The notes beneath the pieces were generated by a model, which saw nothing but the letters and a program-made list of their open reading frames with translations, did not search any database and had not been told where the DNA came from. Below are positions 19,013-27,960 of a stretch of DNA of 64,000 bases, one piece after another; position 1 is the first letter of the stretch, and every line of letters starts with the position of its first letter. Position numbers and translations under genes: made by a program. This stretch comes from Marinilabiliaceae bacterium ANBcel2 (GTDB lineage: Bacteria; Bacteroidota; Bacteroidia; Bacteroidales; Marinilabiliaceae): positions 1 through 64,000 of the forward strand of contig JARULA010000007.1 of NCBI GenBank assembly GCA_029688995.1, written 5' to 3'.

Positions 19013-21022
19013 ATGGGACTATCTAAATATGATCCCTGGTTAACACCATACTCCCAGGCACTAAAAAAGAGAAAAGAGATCTATTTAAAAAGATATAATG
19101 AAATAGTTTCTCATTGGGGCTCATTAACCAACTACGCCTCGAATTACAACTATTTTGGTCTGCACAAAACAGATAGTGGATGGATATTTAGAGAGTGGGC
19201 CCCAAATGCGAAAGAGATATATATTACAGGGCAATTTTCAAACTGGAAACCCGAATCTCAATACCGGCTCATAAAAAAAAGTGATGGCACAGCAGAGATA
19301 GAGATGCCTCTATCTCTTTTAACTCATGGTGACCATTACAAACTATATATGGTATGGGAAGGTGGAGAAGGAATGAGAATTCCTGCCTACTGCAGACGTA
19401 CAATACAAGATCCCGATACTCTTCTCTTTAGTGCTCAGGTATGGGATCCAGAACCATTTAAATGGGATGATAACAGTTTTGTAGTACCAAAGCAAGCTCC
19501 GCTTATATATGAAGCACATCCCGGAATAGCTCAGGAGAAAGAGAGTACCGGAACTTTTAAGGAGTTTACAAAAAATATTATTCCCAGGATTGTAGATGCC
19601 GGCTATAATACAATTCAATTGATGGCTGTTCAGGAGCATCCGTTTTACGGAAGTTTTGGATATCATGTAAGTAATTACTTTGCTCCCTCCAGCAGATTTG
19701 GAACACCTGAAGATCTTAAAGAGCTTATTAATGAAGCACACAAACAAGGAGTTGCAGTTATAATGGATATTGTCCACTCTCATTCGGTAAAAAACGAAGA
19801 GGAGGGGTTAAGTAAATTTGACGGAACCCGCAGCCTCTATTTTCATGATGGTGATGCAGGAAATCACCCGGCATGGGATTCACGATGCTTTAATTACGGA
19901 AAAGATGAGGTGACAAGGTTTCTTTTATCAAACTGCCGTTATTGGATAGAGGAGTTCCATTTTGATGGATTTCGTTTTGACGGGGTTACAAGTATGTTCT
20001 ATTATCATCACGGACTCGAAAAGGCGTTTACATCGTACAATGACTATTTTAACGGAGAGCAGGATGGTGATGCAATCCTCTACCTTTCTCTTGCCAATAC
20101 ATTAATCCATCAAATAAAAAAGGATGCTATCTCAGTTGCTGAGGAGATGAGCGGAATGCCAGGAACAACAGCACCTCCCGAAGAAGAGGGGATCGGTTTT
20201 AACTATAGATTGTCGATGGGTGTTCCCGATTTATGGATAAAAATTATTAAGGAAAAAAGTGACGAACAGTGGAATATAGAGCAGCTATATCATGAATTAA
20301 TTCAAAGACGCCCCGAGGAGAAAATTATATCATATGCAGAGTCACATGATCAGGCTCTTGTAGGAGATAAAACTATAATGTTCAGACTGGCAGATAAGGA
20401 GATGTATGATAAAATGGATAAAGATAAAGAGAGCATTATTATCGACCGGGCTATTGCACTGCATAAAATGATAAGACTAATAACTCTTTCAACATCATTT
20501 GGAGGATATCTTAATTTTATGGGTAATGAGTTTGGCCATCCCGAATGGATCGACTTCCCAAGAGATGGTAATAACTGGTCATACAAATATGCCCGACGCC
20601 AATGGAGCCTAACAGATAATGAAAATCTTAAATTCAGTTATCTTAACAGGTTTGATAAAGCTATGGTAGAAATTGCAAAAAAATTTAATCTGCTGACTAT
20701 ACCTGAAATATATTTAAAAACTGCTAATAACAGCGACAAAATAGTAGCATTTGAAAGAGATAAACTGCTGTTTGTCTTCAATTTTAATCCCGAAAAATCA
20801 TTTCCCGATTACGGTATCCCTACATCACAGGGTAAGTACAAAGTTGTACTCACCACCGATCATCCCGATTATGGCGGATTTAATCGTGTCGATATATCAA
20901 TAACGCACTACTCACACAAAACAACAAAAAACCGGAACGAGCATCAATTGCTGCTCTACATTCCGGCTCGTTGCGCTATCATTCTCGAAAAACAGCAAGT
21001 AAAATCAATTTATGACTTATAA
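19013..21022 (+). CDS. glgB: 1,4-alpha-glucan branching enzyme (GH13, eukaryotic-like GBE type)
   Basis: Introduces alpha-1,6 branches into glycogen; 669 residues. An N-terminal CBM48 (about 60-150, FREWAPNAKEIYITGQFSNW) is followed by the GH13 barrel. Catalytic residues are nucleophile Asp323 (DGFRFDGVTSM), acid/base Glu377 (VAEEMSGMPG) and stabiliser Asp446 (ESHDQALVGDKT). The pattern is closer to the eukaryote-type GBE subgroup (GH13_8) than to E. coli GlgB. It ends only three bases from the end of the convergent synthase-phosphorylase fusion, so the glycogen genes meet tail to tail. Confidence 0.95.
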   Translation: MGLSKYDPWLTPYSQALKKRKEIYLKRYNEIVSHWGSLTNYASNYNYFGLHKTDSGWIFREWAPNAKEIYITGQFSNWKPESQYRLIKKSDGTAEIEMPLSLLTHGDHYKLYMVWEGGEGMRIPAYCRRTIQDPDTLLFSAQVWDPEPFKWDDNSFVVPKQAPLIYEAHPGIAQEKESTGTFKEFTKNIIPRIVDAGYNTIQLMAVQEHPFYGSFGYHVSNYFAPSSRFGTPEDLKELINEAHKQGVAVIMDIVHSHSVKNEEEGLSKFDGTRSLYFHDGDAGNHPAWDSRCFNYGKDEVTRFLLSNCRYWIEEFHFDGFRFDGVTSMFYYHHGLEKAFTSYNDYFNGEQDGDAILYLSLANTLIHQIKKDAISVAEEMSGMPGTTAPPEEEGIGFNYRLSMGVPDLWIKIIKEKSDEQWNIEQLYHELIQRRPEEKIISYAESHDQALVGDKTIMFRLADKEMYDKMDKDKESIIIDRAIALHKMIRLITLSTSFGGYLNFMGNEFGHPEWIDFPRDGNNWSYKYARRQWSLTDNENLKFSYLNRFDKAMVEIAKKFNLLTIPEIYLKTANNSDKIVAFERDKLLFVFNFNPEKSFPDYGIPTSQGKYKVVLTTDHPDYGGFNRVDISITHYSHKTTKNRNEHQLLLYIPARCAIILEKQQVKSIYDL

Positions 21023-21025
21023 TCT

Positions 21026-24000
21026 CTAAATCCACTTTACCAGAGCAAAATCCTGACGATATCTTAAAAGATCATGCCGGGGATAAATTCTTATTCCAAA
21101 TCTGAAAACTCCTGGATTTTTTAATTTATAGTCGAGGGTATAATAGAGTTTTGTTCCCTCCTTTTTAGCTACCTTAAAAGTTTTAACTGGAAACAAATCA
21201 GCATCTTTTTCATCTGCAGCCTCCACAACAACAAGCTCAACACCTATATCCACATCAGCAAGCTGTTTTAAATCAAGAACCACCTTAACCGAATATAACT
21301 CGCCCAAACCAAGCTCTTTTTTTCCTATATCGGGCATATCAATCGAAAGCACCTCAATAGAATCCCACCCTGCAAGAACTTTTCTTTTCCAAAAAGCAAT
21401 CTCTCGTATAGCACGATAATCTTCCTTAACCAACATTTCTAATCGCTCTTTCATTGGATAATAAAACTTCTTACAATAATCATCCATCATTCGTCGGGTT
21501 GTATAATGTGGTGCAATCTCTGAAACAGACTTTTTAATATAGGAGATCCATTTTGCAGAAATACCATTTTTATCAACATCAAAATAGGTTGGAATAATCT
21601 CATTTTCAAGGATACTATAAATTGTTAAAGCATCCAGATCATTTTGATAATCACCATTATCATATGTCTGCTCATCAGACAAAGCCCATCCTGCACCTTC
21701 ACGATACCCTTCGTACCACCAACCATCAAGAACACTAAAGTTAAGCACCCCGTTAAGCTCAGCCTTTTCTCCGCTTGTCCCTGATGCTTCCTGCGGTCTG
21801 GTTGGCGTATTCAACCATACATCAACACCACTTACCAACCTCTTGGCAAAATCCATGTCATAATTTTCCAAAAAAATAATTTTCCCTACAAACTCAGGAC
21901 GCCGTGACACCTCAACTATATGTTTAATAAGAGCCTGTCCTGCATCATCAGCCGGATGCGCCTTCCCCGCAAACAAAAACTGAACCGGGTGCTCTTCATT
22001 GTTCACTATCTCCTTTAATCTTTCAATATCTCTAAACAATAGATTTGCTCTCTTGTAAGTTGCAAACCGCCTTGCAAATCCAATTGTTAAAGCATCTTCT
22101 CTAATTGACTCTAAAACTTCAATAGAGTGAGAAGGGCTCTCGTGACGTTGGGTCATCCCCCTTTCTAATCTACGCTTTATATAATCGATAAGCTTTTTCT
22201 TTAAAACCTTTCTTACCTCCCAGATCTTTTGATCAGAAACCTCATAAATTTTTTGCCAAACAGAGCTGTCCGAAACATCATTTAAAAACTCTTTACTAAA
22301 CTCTCCCTCATACAATCTTCTTAAAATATTTGATGTCCAGGTTCCGTAATGTACACCATTAGTAACATGTTTTATATGAAGCTCCGAAGGAAAATATCCT
22401 CTCCATAAATTTTTAAACATCTCTCTGGAAACTTCCCCATGTAACAGACTAACACCATTCATCTCCTGAGAAGTTTTGGCAGCTAAAACGCTCATAGAAA
22501 ACTCCTCACTATCACTGTTAGTTTCACGCCCCATAGAGATGAAATCTTTCCAGGAAATTCTCAACTTCTCGGGAATATGGCGCATATATATTCTAAGAAG
22601 ATCTTCATCAAACTTATCATGTCCGGCCGGAACAGGAGTATGAGTAGTAAAAAGAGAAGATGCTCTTACCAGCTCCATAGCTTCGGCAAAACTATATCTG
22701 CGCGAGGTATATTCAATAAGTCTTTCAACATTTATAAAAGCCGCATGGCCTTCATTACAATGATAGAGATCACTTTCTATCCCAACAGCATTTAAAAGCC
22801 TAACACCTCCTATCCCCAATAATATCTCCTGTTTCAATCTGTTTTCCAATCCACCCCCATATAACATATGAGTTATCTCCCTATCTTGAGATGCATTTTG
22901 AGGGATATCGGTATCCATCAAATATAAAGGAACCTTACCTACACATGCTTTCCAAACTATAGCATTAACCTCACGACCGGGAAAATCAACCTTTACCATA
23001 ACCCTCTCTCCATCATCTCCCCTAACCTCTTCAACAGGCAAATTGGAAAATTCCTGAACATCATAACTGGCAGTCTGTTCACCAAAAACAGTCAATGATT
23101 GTCTAAAATAACCATACCTGTACATTAAGCCAACAGCAACCATATTAACACCCTTATCACTAGCCTCTTTAAGATAATCTCCAGCAAGGATTCCCAATCC
23201 ACCGCTAAATATCTTCAACACATCATTTATTCCGTACTCCATGCTAAAATAAGCTATAGATGGGCTATCTCCAATAAGAGGTCTCGCCATATATGAGTTA
23301 AATTTCACTTCAACATCAGCAAGTCGGGAAATAAAAGATTCATCATTAGACAACTCTTCAAGTCTCTCATAAGAAACTTTGCCCAATAATTTTACAGGAT
23401 TTTTATCCAGCTCCTGCCATAAAACCCTGTCAATATATTCAAAAAGTTCAACGGCCTCATAATTCCATGTCCACCATAAATTACGCACCAGCTTCTGCAA
23501 AAAAGAGATTTTTTCGGGAAGTTTAGATTTAACTACAATCTTTTTCCATGAAGGTTCTGCAATAAAATCAGGGACAATTCTGGCCGGTGACTCATCCACT
23601 GTAAAAGAGAACTTTTCTCTTCTACTGTTAACTTTACCCAAAGCAATATCATAAGCCTTATAGTAATTATCTATAAATTTGGGCCAGGTGAGCTCCTCTG
23701 AAAGAGCTATACTCTTTTTTCTTATAGTTTCACGATCTTGAAGTGAACATTTACTATACTCTTTAATCTCCTCTGCAACAGAATTGACAGCATCATTGTA
23801 ATTAAAATCATCTCGTTCAATAACAGCAACACCATCAATAATACCACCTGTTTTACTCTTCACCCATTGCCCAAATCCTGACAAAGAAGTAGTAACTGCA
23901 GGAACTCCTAAAGAGATGCTCTCAACAGAGGTGTATCCCCATGGCTCATAATATGCAGGAAACAGAGTCAGGTCGGCTCCGGCCATAAGTTCAAAGTAAG

Positions 24001-25261
24001 GAATGTTAAATATCCCATCATCTCCATCAAGATAGGCAGGAACAAAAAATAGTTTAACATTATCTTCAGGATTATTATTCAAATGAATATCTCTTATTCT
24101 GTTAATAATAGGATCATAACCTATGTCATGCAGTCCGTGAGTCAAAAAAGAGTCACACAAAGGCTCTCCATGCTCTCCCGCAGAAAGTCTCTCAATAAGA
24201 TCGTGTCGGGGGCCATAACTATTTGCCGGAATTAAAACAAAACAGAAAATTTCACAACCGGTATCAACAGAATTTAAAAGCTCAAGTGCATCCAGTAACA
24301 GATCGGTTCCTTTATTTCTATATTCATAACGACCGCTGCTGGCAACAAAGAGAGCATTATCAGGAACATCCCTGCCCATTACAGCTGAAGCAACCTCTTT
24401 AAATCTGCTGCGCGACCTGTTTCTTACAATTGAGATCGCATCCCTGCTATCTTCATTGCGAATATCGCCAAACCCATCAGGGGTTATTATATCAGGCTTA
24501 CGCATAAAAAAATGGGAACACTCACGTGCAGTTATTTCAGATAGAGTGGTGAATGTATCGGCATAAAATGCACTTTTAGACTCAAGAGAATGTTTGGCTA
24601 TAACTCCCAAATCCTGAGCTTTCGCCTCTGCATCAAACTCATGCAATTCACTATAAAGCGAGTGACCGCTACCTGCAAGAGAGCGTCCTAAAACGGTAGA
24701 GTGAGCAGTAAAGACTGTTGCAGCCTGTGGCAATTTATCTTTTAAATAAAGTGCGCCTGTTCCTGAAGTCCATTCATTAAAGTGAGTTACAATTTTATCA
24801 GACACTGTTAAATGAAACCGATAAAAACTTTCAATAACAGCGCCGGCAGCATAACCAAAAAGTACCGGCTCAATATAATCCCACTTACCATATATACTAT
24901 CAACTTTATAGGTCTCCCACAAATAGGATAAGATTCTATTCTTTTCAGCCACATAGGGGGTAAAATCAACAAGTAACACCAAAGGTTTACCAGGGATATT
25001 CCACCTGCCGCATCGCACCCTTAACCCTTCATTCAAAAGGGAGTATTGCCAGGAAGCAAAAACTGTATCATCAGGTATAAATTCAGGGTTATTACTAACC
25101 CCCCTTACAACATCCGGACCAACAAAAATAGCCTTGTCACCAAACTCCTGGACCAATGTATCAACTTTCGAAGCAAGTACAGTGTGAACTCCTCCTGTTT
25201 TATTACAAATTTCCCAACCTGTCTCAAAAAGATAATCCGGTTTCAATAATCTTTCTCCCAT
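21026..25261 (-). CDS. fused GT3 glycogen synthase and GT35 alpha-glucan phosphorylase
   Basis: A single reading frame of 1411 residues. Residues 1 to about 545 are a GT3-type glycogen synthase: ETGWEICNKTGGVHTVLASK at the start, and the E-x7-E acceptor/donor motif in YYEPWGYTSVESISLGVPAVTTSLSGFG near residues 430-460. After a short linker, about 575 to 1290 is an alpha-glucan phosphorylase of the DUF3417 subtype, starting LPEKISFLQKLVRNLWWTWN. The PLP-binding Lys is K1166 in EASGTSGEKAELNGVLNF. A C-terminal beta domain of about 110 residues ends the protein. One polypeptide thus carries a glucose-adding and a glucose-releasing (phosphorolytic) domain. It is the last gene of the glycogen operon. 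No frameshift or stop separates the halves. Confidence 0.93.
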   Translation of the reverse strand: MGERLLKPDYLFETGWEICNKTGGVHTVLASKVDTLVQEFGDKAIFVGPDVVRGVSNNPEFIPDDTVFASWQYSLLNEGLRVRCGRWNIPGKPLVLLVDFTPYVAEKNRILSYLWETYKVDSIYGKWDYIEPVLFGYAAGAVIESFYRFHLTVSDKIVTHFNEWTSGTGALYLKDKLPQAATVFTAHSTVLGRSLAGSGHSLYSELHEFDAEAKAQDLGVIAKHSLESKSAFYADTFTTLSEITARECSHFFMRKPDIITPDGFGDIRNEDSRDAISIVRNRSRSRFKEVASAVMGRDVPDNALFVASSGRYEYRNKGTDLLLDALELLNSVDTGCEIFCFVLIPANSYGPRHDLIERLSAGEHGEPLCDSFLTHGLHDIGYDPIINRIRDIHLNNNPEDNVKLFFVPAYLDGDDGIFNIPYFELMAGADLTLFPAYYEPWGYTSVESISLGVPAVTTSLSGFGQWVKSKTGGIIDGVAVIERDDFNYNDAVNSVAEEIKEYSKCSLQDRETIRKKSIALSEELTWPKFIDNYYKAYDIALGKVNSRREKFSFTVDESPARIVPDFIAEPSWKKIVVKSKLPEKISFLQKLVRNLWWTWNYEAVELFEYIDRVLWQELDKNPVKLLGKVSYERLEELSNDESFISRLADVEVKFNSYMARPLIGDSPSIAYFSMEYGINDVLKIFSGGLGILAGDYLKEASDKGVNMVAVGLMYRYGYFRQSLTVFGEQTASYDVQEFSNLPVEEVRGDDGERVMVKVDFPGREVNAIVWKACVGKVPLYLMDTDIPQNASQDREITHMLYGGGLENRLKQEILLGIGGVRLLNAVGIESDLYHCNEGHAAFINVERLIEYTSRRYSFAEAMELVRASSLFTTHTPVPAGHDKFDEDLLRIYMRHIPEKLRISWKDFISMGRETNSDSEEFSMSVLAAKTSQEMNGVSLLHGEVSREMFKNLWRGYFPSELHIKHVTNGVHYGTWTSNILRRLYEGEFSKEFLNDVSDSSVWQKIYEVSDQKIWEVRKVLKKKLIDYIKRRLERGMTQRHESPSHSIEVLESIREDALTIGFARRFATYKRANLLFRDIERLKEIVNNEEHPVQFLFAGKAHPADDAGQALIKHIVEVSRRPEFVGKIIFLENYDMDFAKRLVSGVDVWLNTPTRPQEASGTSGEKAELNGVLNFSVLDGWWYEGYREGAGWALSDEQTYDNGDYQNDLDALTIYSILENEIIPTYFDVDKNGISAKWISYIKKSVSEIAPHYTTRRMMDDYCKKFYYPMKERLEMLVKEDYRAIREIAFWKRKVLAGWDSIEVLSIDMPDIGKKELGLGELYSVKVVLDLKQLADVDIGVELVVVEAADEKDADLFPVKTFKVAKKEGTKLYYTLDYKLKNPGVFRFGIRIYPRHDLLRYRQDFALVKWI

Positions 25262-25296
25262 AACAATTTAATATTTAAATGTAAACTCCCAAACAG

Positions 25297-26643
25297 CTAT
25301 TTTGATGCTGATCTCACCTTTTTATCAACTTTTTTCTTAACAATAGTGCGCCTGCGTCTTAACTTTTTTAGCTCTTCCTGCAATTTTTTAATCATCAAAT
25401 CTTTCTCAGAAAGCAGATCAGACAAGTTGGCTATCTCCATTTCAGAATCAGTTTCAGGAACTGCAGCATTAAGAGTGATTATAAAATCACTCAAAATATT
25501 CATATAATTAATAAATGCTTCGTATGGTGTATCATATGGATTAAAATATGCATGAACAGCACCATCAGAAAAAAACTTAGTGCTCATATAATAGAAGTGG
25601 TCACTGCCTTGCAAAAACATCCAGTTTTTTAATAATATGCTATCATCACAAGCCTTTACTTTAGGGAGTAAAGAGTATAACTTATTAAAAGCCTCCTGCT
25701 GCATTTCATTACCAAGCCATGCAGTCAAATCTCTCTCTTCATCTGCCCAGGAGACAGGATAAGGAACACTTAAAGCTGCTACAGGCTGAAGCATAGAAGC
25801 AATCTTTGAAGGAGTTGCAAACCTTATGCCCCCTCTTTTAAAAACCTCAACAGGCAGATGTTCGAAAAACTCAAAAATACCTGTACTCTTATCTTGATGT
25901 TCACCAAAGGTCTCATAATCCATAAAAATATTTACAACCTCCTCTTTTTTATCAAGAGCTTCAATCCAATCAACATATTTTTTTGCTGTTAAAGGCCACT
26001 CACTCCATCCCTTATCTCCAAAGCGAAAAGCAATATCATCACTCAACTTGTAATTTTTAAGCAATAATTTTAAACGAGGATTAACTACATTATAATATAA
26101 AAAGTCGGGACTCTTCCAGCCCAAAATATGTTTGGCCCCCTCGGTAAGCATAGCCTTATAACCCATCGAAGCAACCACCTCTCCAATTTTATCGGAATAG
26201 ATAAGTTCAGTATTCCTGAAAACAGAAGGTCGTTGTCCAAAAAGAGTCTCAATGATATCTGCATGTGCCTTAACCTGCTCTTTAAAACCCTCTTCATCAG
26301 CAAGGGATGCCAAAGAGTGAGAATAAGTTTCGGCCAAAAACTCTACCATCCCGGTATCTGCAAGTTTTTTAAAACTCTCAAGCACTTCAGGAGCATACAA
26401 CTTAAACTGCTCTATTGCCAATCCGCTTATAGAAAAAGCAATCTTAAACCTACCTTTATGTTTTTTAAGCATCTTCAAAAGCAACTCATTTGCCGGAAGA
26501 TAACATCGCGAAGCAACCTTTGTCATTATAAGCTCATTGGTATAATCATCAAAATAGTAATGATCATTACCAATATCAAAAAATCGATAACGTCTTAGTC
26601 GGAAAGGCTGATGCACCTGAAAATAAAAACATATTGTCTTCAT
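25297..26643 (-). CDS. glycoside hydrolase family 57 alpha-amylase-like protein
   Basis: 448 residues, no signal peptide, so probably cytoplasmic. The GH57 start CFYFQVHQPFRLRRYRFFDI is clear. The predicted nucleophile Glu lies in FRNTELIYSD and the acid/base Asp in FMDYETFGEHQD. The last 45 residues are a basic coiled-coil tail (SEKDLMIKKLQEELKKLRRRR). GH57 members include amylases, 4-alpha-glucanotransferases and branching enzymes, so the exact reaction is uncertain, but its place between a GT4 gene and the synthase-phosphorylase fusion points to glycogen turnover. Gaps to its neighbours are 18 and 35 bases. Confidence 0.9.
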   Translation of the reverse strand: MKTICFYFQVHQPFRLRRYRFFDIGNDHYYFDDYTNELIMTKVASRCYLPANELLLKMLKKHKGRFKIAFSISGLAIEQFKLYAPEVLESFKKLADTGMVEFLAETYSHSLASLADEEGFKEQVKAHADIIETLFGQRPSVFRNTELIYSDKIGEVVASMGYKAMLTEGAKHILGWKSPDFLYYNVVNPRLKLLLKNYKLSDDIAFRFGDKGWSEWPLTAKKYVDWIEALDKKEEVVNIFMDYETFGEHQDKSTGIFEFFEHLPVEVFKRGGIRFATPSKIASMLQPVAALSVPYPVSWADEERDLTAWLGNEMQQEAFNKLYSLLPKVKACDDSILLKNWMFLQGSDHFYYMSTKFFSDGAVHAYFNPYDTPYEAFINYMNILSDFIITLNAAVPETDSEMEIANLSDLLSEKDLMIKKLQEELKKLRRRRTIVKKKVDKKVRSASK

Positions 26644-26661
26644 ACTGCTCTATTTAATATT

Positions 26662-27957
26662 TTAATGCCTGCTGTTTAATAACCTGTCATATATTTTTTT
26701 TACATGTTGTGCCGATTTCCCCCACTGTAAAGATTCTACCTCCTTTTTACCATGTAACACAAACATCTTTGGAAGAGCCGAATAGTTTAACACGCCGTAA
26801 ATTGCGTCAGCCATCGCATCAACATCCCAAAAATTGGTCTTTATAGCATAAGTTAATATTTCGGATACCCCTGACTGGTATGATATAAGAACAGGAACAT
26901 TGCTTTGCATTGCTTCAAGCGGACTAATACCAAAGGGTTCTGAAACCGAAGGCATAACATACAAATCACTCATCGAGAGCATCTCGTAAACATCATCTCC
27001 TTTTAAAAAACCGGTAAAATGAAACTTGTCAGTTATTTTAAGTTGAGCTACTCTTCTAACCATCTTCTCCATCATATCGCCACTACCGGCCATCACAAAA
27101 CGAACATTATCCATTTTTTGAAGCACACGATAAGCAGCCTCAATAAAATATTCTGGACCTTTTTGCATAGTGATTCTTCCCAAAAAAGTAACCAGCTTTT
27201 CATCCACACCCTTGTTTTTCAATTTGGGTTTACCCTTTTCGTATGGTTCTACAGCATTATAAACAGTCTCAATTTTAGAGGGATCAATACCATACTTTTC
27301 AATTACAGTACTACGCGTTAAATTACTAACAGCAATAATTTTATCAGCAGCATTCATTCCTCTCTTCTCTATCTCAAAAACTGCAGGATTAACACTTCCT
27401 CCACTTCGATCAAAATCGGTAGCATGAACATGAATAATGAGCGGTTTGCCGGTAGCCTCTTTTGCAGCAATACCAGCCGGATATGCCAGCCAATCATGTG
27501 CATGAATAAGGTCAAAAGAGGAGTCCTGTGCAATAATATTTGCAACAAAGGCATAATTTTTTATCTCCTCAAGAAGCGATGGACCATACTTTCCTGAAAA
27601 CTCTATCTTTCCATTCTCATTTGTCTTAACCAGTTGATGACCTCTTTTAGAACTCCTTTTGCTATATCTCCAAAACTCTTCAGGATTGGAATAGGGAACA
27701 ATTTTCGAGTCAACCTCTATATAATCAAGCTGTTCGGTAATCTGCTTTGATCTAACTTTACGATGATTAACAGAGACCTCATTTGCTCCAAGAAGTTGCA
27801 TGCCTGTTTGATCTTCATCACCATATGCGCGTGGAACAACAAAGAGAACCTCAAGCTCCTTTATTGTTGCCAATCCGCGTGTCAAACCATAACAGGCAGT
27901 CCCCAATCCGCCGGATATATGTGGAGGAAACTCCCAGCCAAACATTAATACCCGCAT
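26662..27957 (-). CDS. GT4 family glycosyltransferase of the glycogen operon
   Basis: 431-residue cytoplasmic GT-B glycosyltransferase. The N terminus VLMFGWEFPPHISGGLGTACYGL resembles the starch-synthase-like GT4/GT5 entry loop. The C-terminal half has the nucleotide-sugar site VTFLGRITMQKGPEYFIEAA and the EPFGISPLEAM E-x7-E motif. It starts three bases after the debranching-enzyme stop and is followed by the GH57 gene. It may prime or extend alpha-glucan using a nucleotide sugar. The substrate cannot be read from the sequence. Confidence 0.87.
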   Translation of the reverse strand: MRVLMFGWEFPPHISGGLGTACYGLTRGLATIKELEVLFVVPRAYGDEDQTGMQLLGANEVSVNHRKVRSKQITEQLDYIEVDSKIVPYSNPEEFWRYSKRSSKRGHQLVKTNENGKIEFSGKYGPSLLEEIKNYAFVANIIAQDSSFDLIHAHDWLAYPAGIAAKEATGKPLIIHVHATDFDRSGGSVNPAVFEIEKRGMNAADKIIAVSNLTRSTVIEKYGIDPSKIETVYNAVEPYEKGKPKLKNKGVDEKLVTFLGRITMQKGPEYFIEAAYRVLQKMDNVRFVMAGSGDMMEKMVRRVAQLKITDKFHFTGFLKGDDVYEMLSMSDLYVMPSVSEPFGISPLEAMQSNVPVLISYQSGVSEILTYAIKTNFWDVDAMADAIYGVLNYSALPKMFVLHGKKEVESLQWGKSAQHVKKIYDRLLNSRH

Positions 27958-27960
27958 AAG

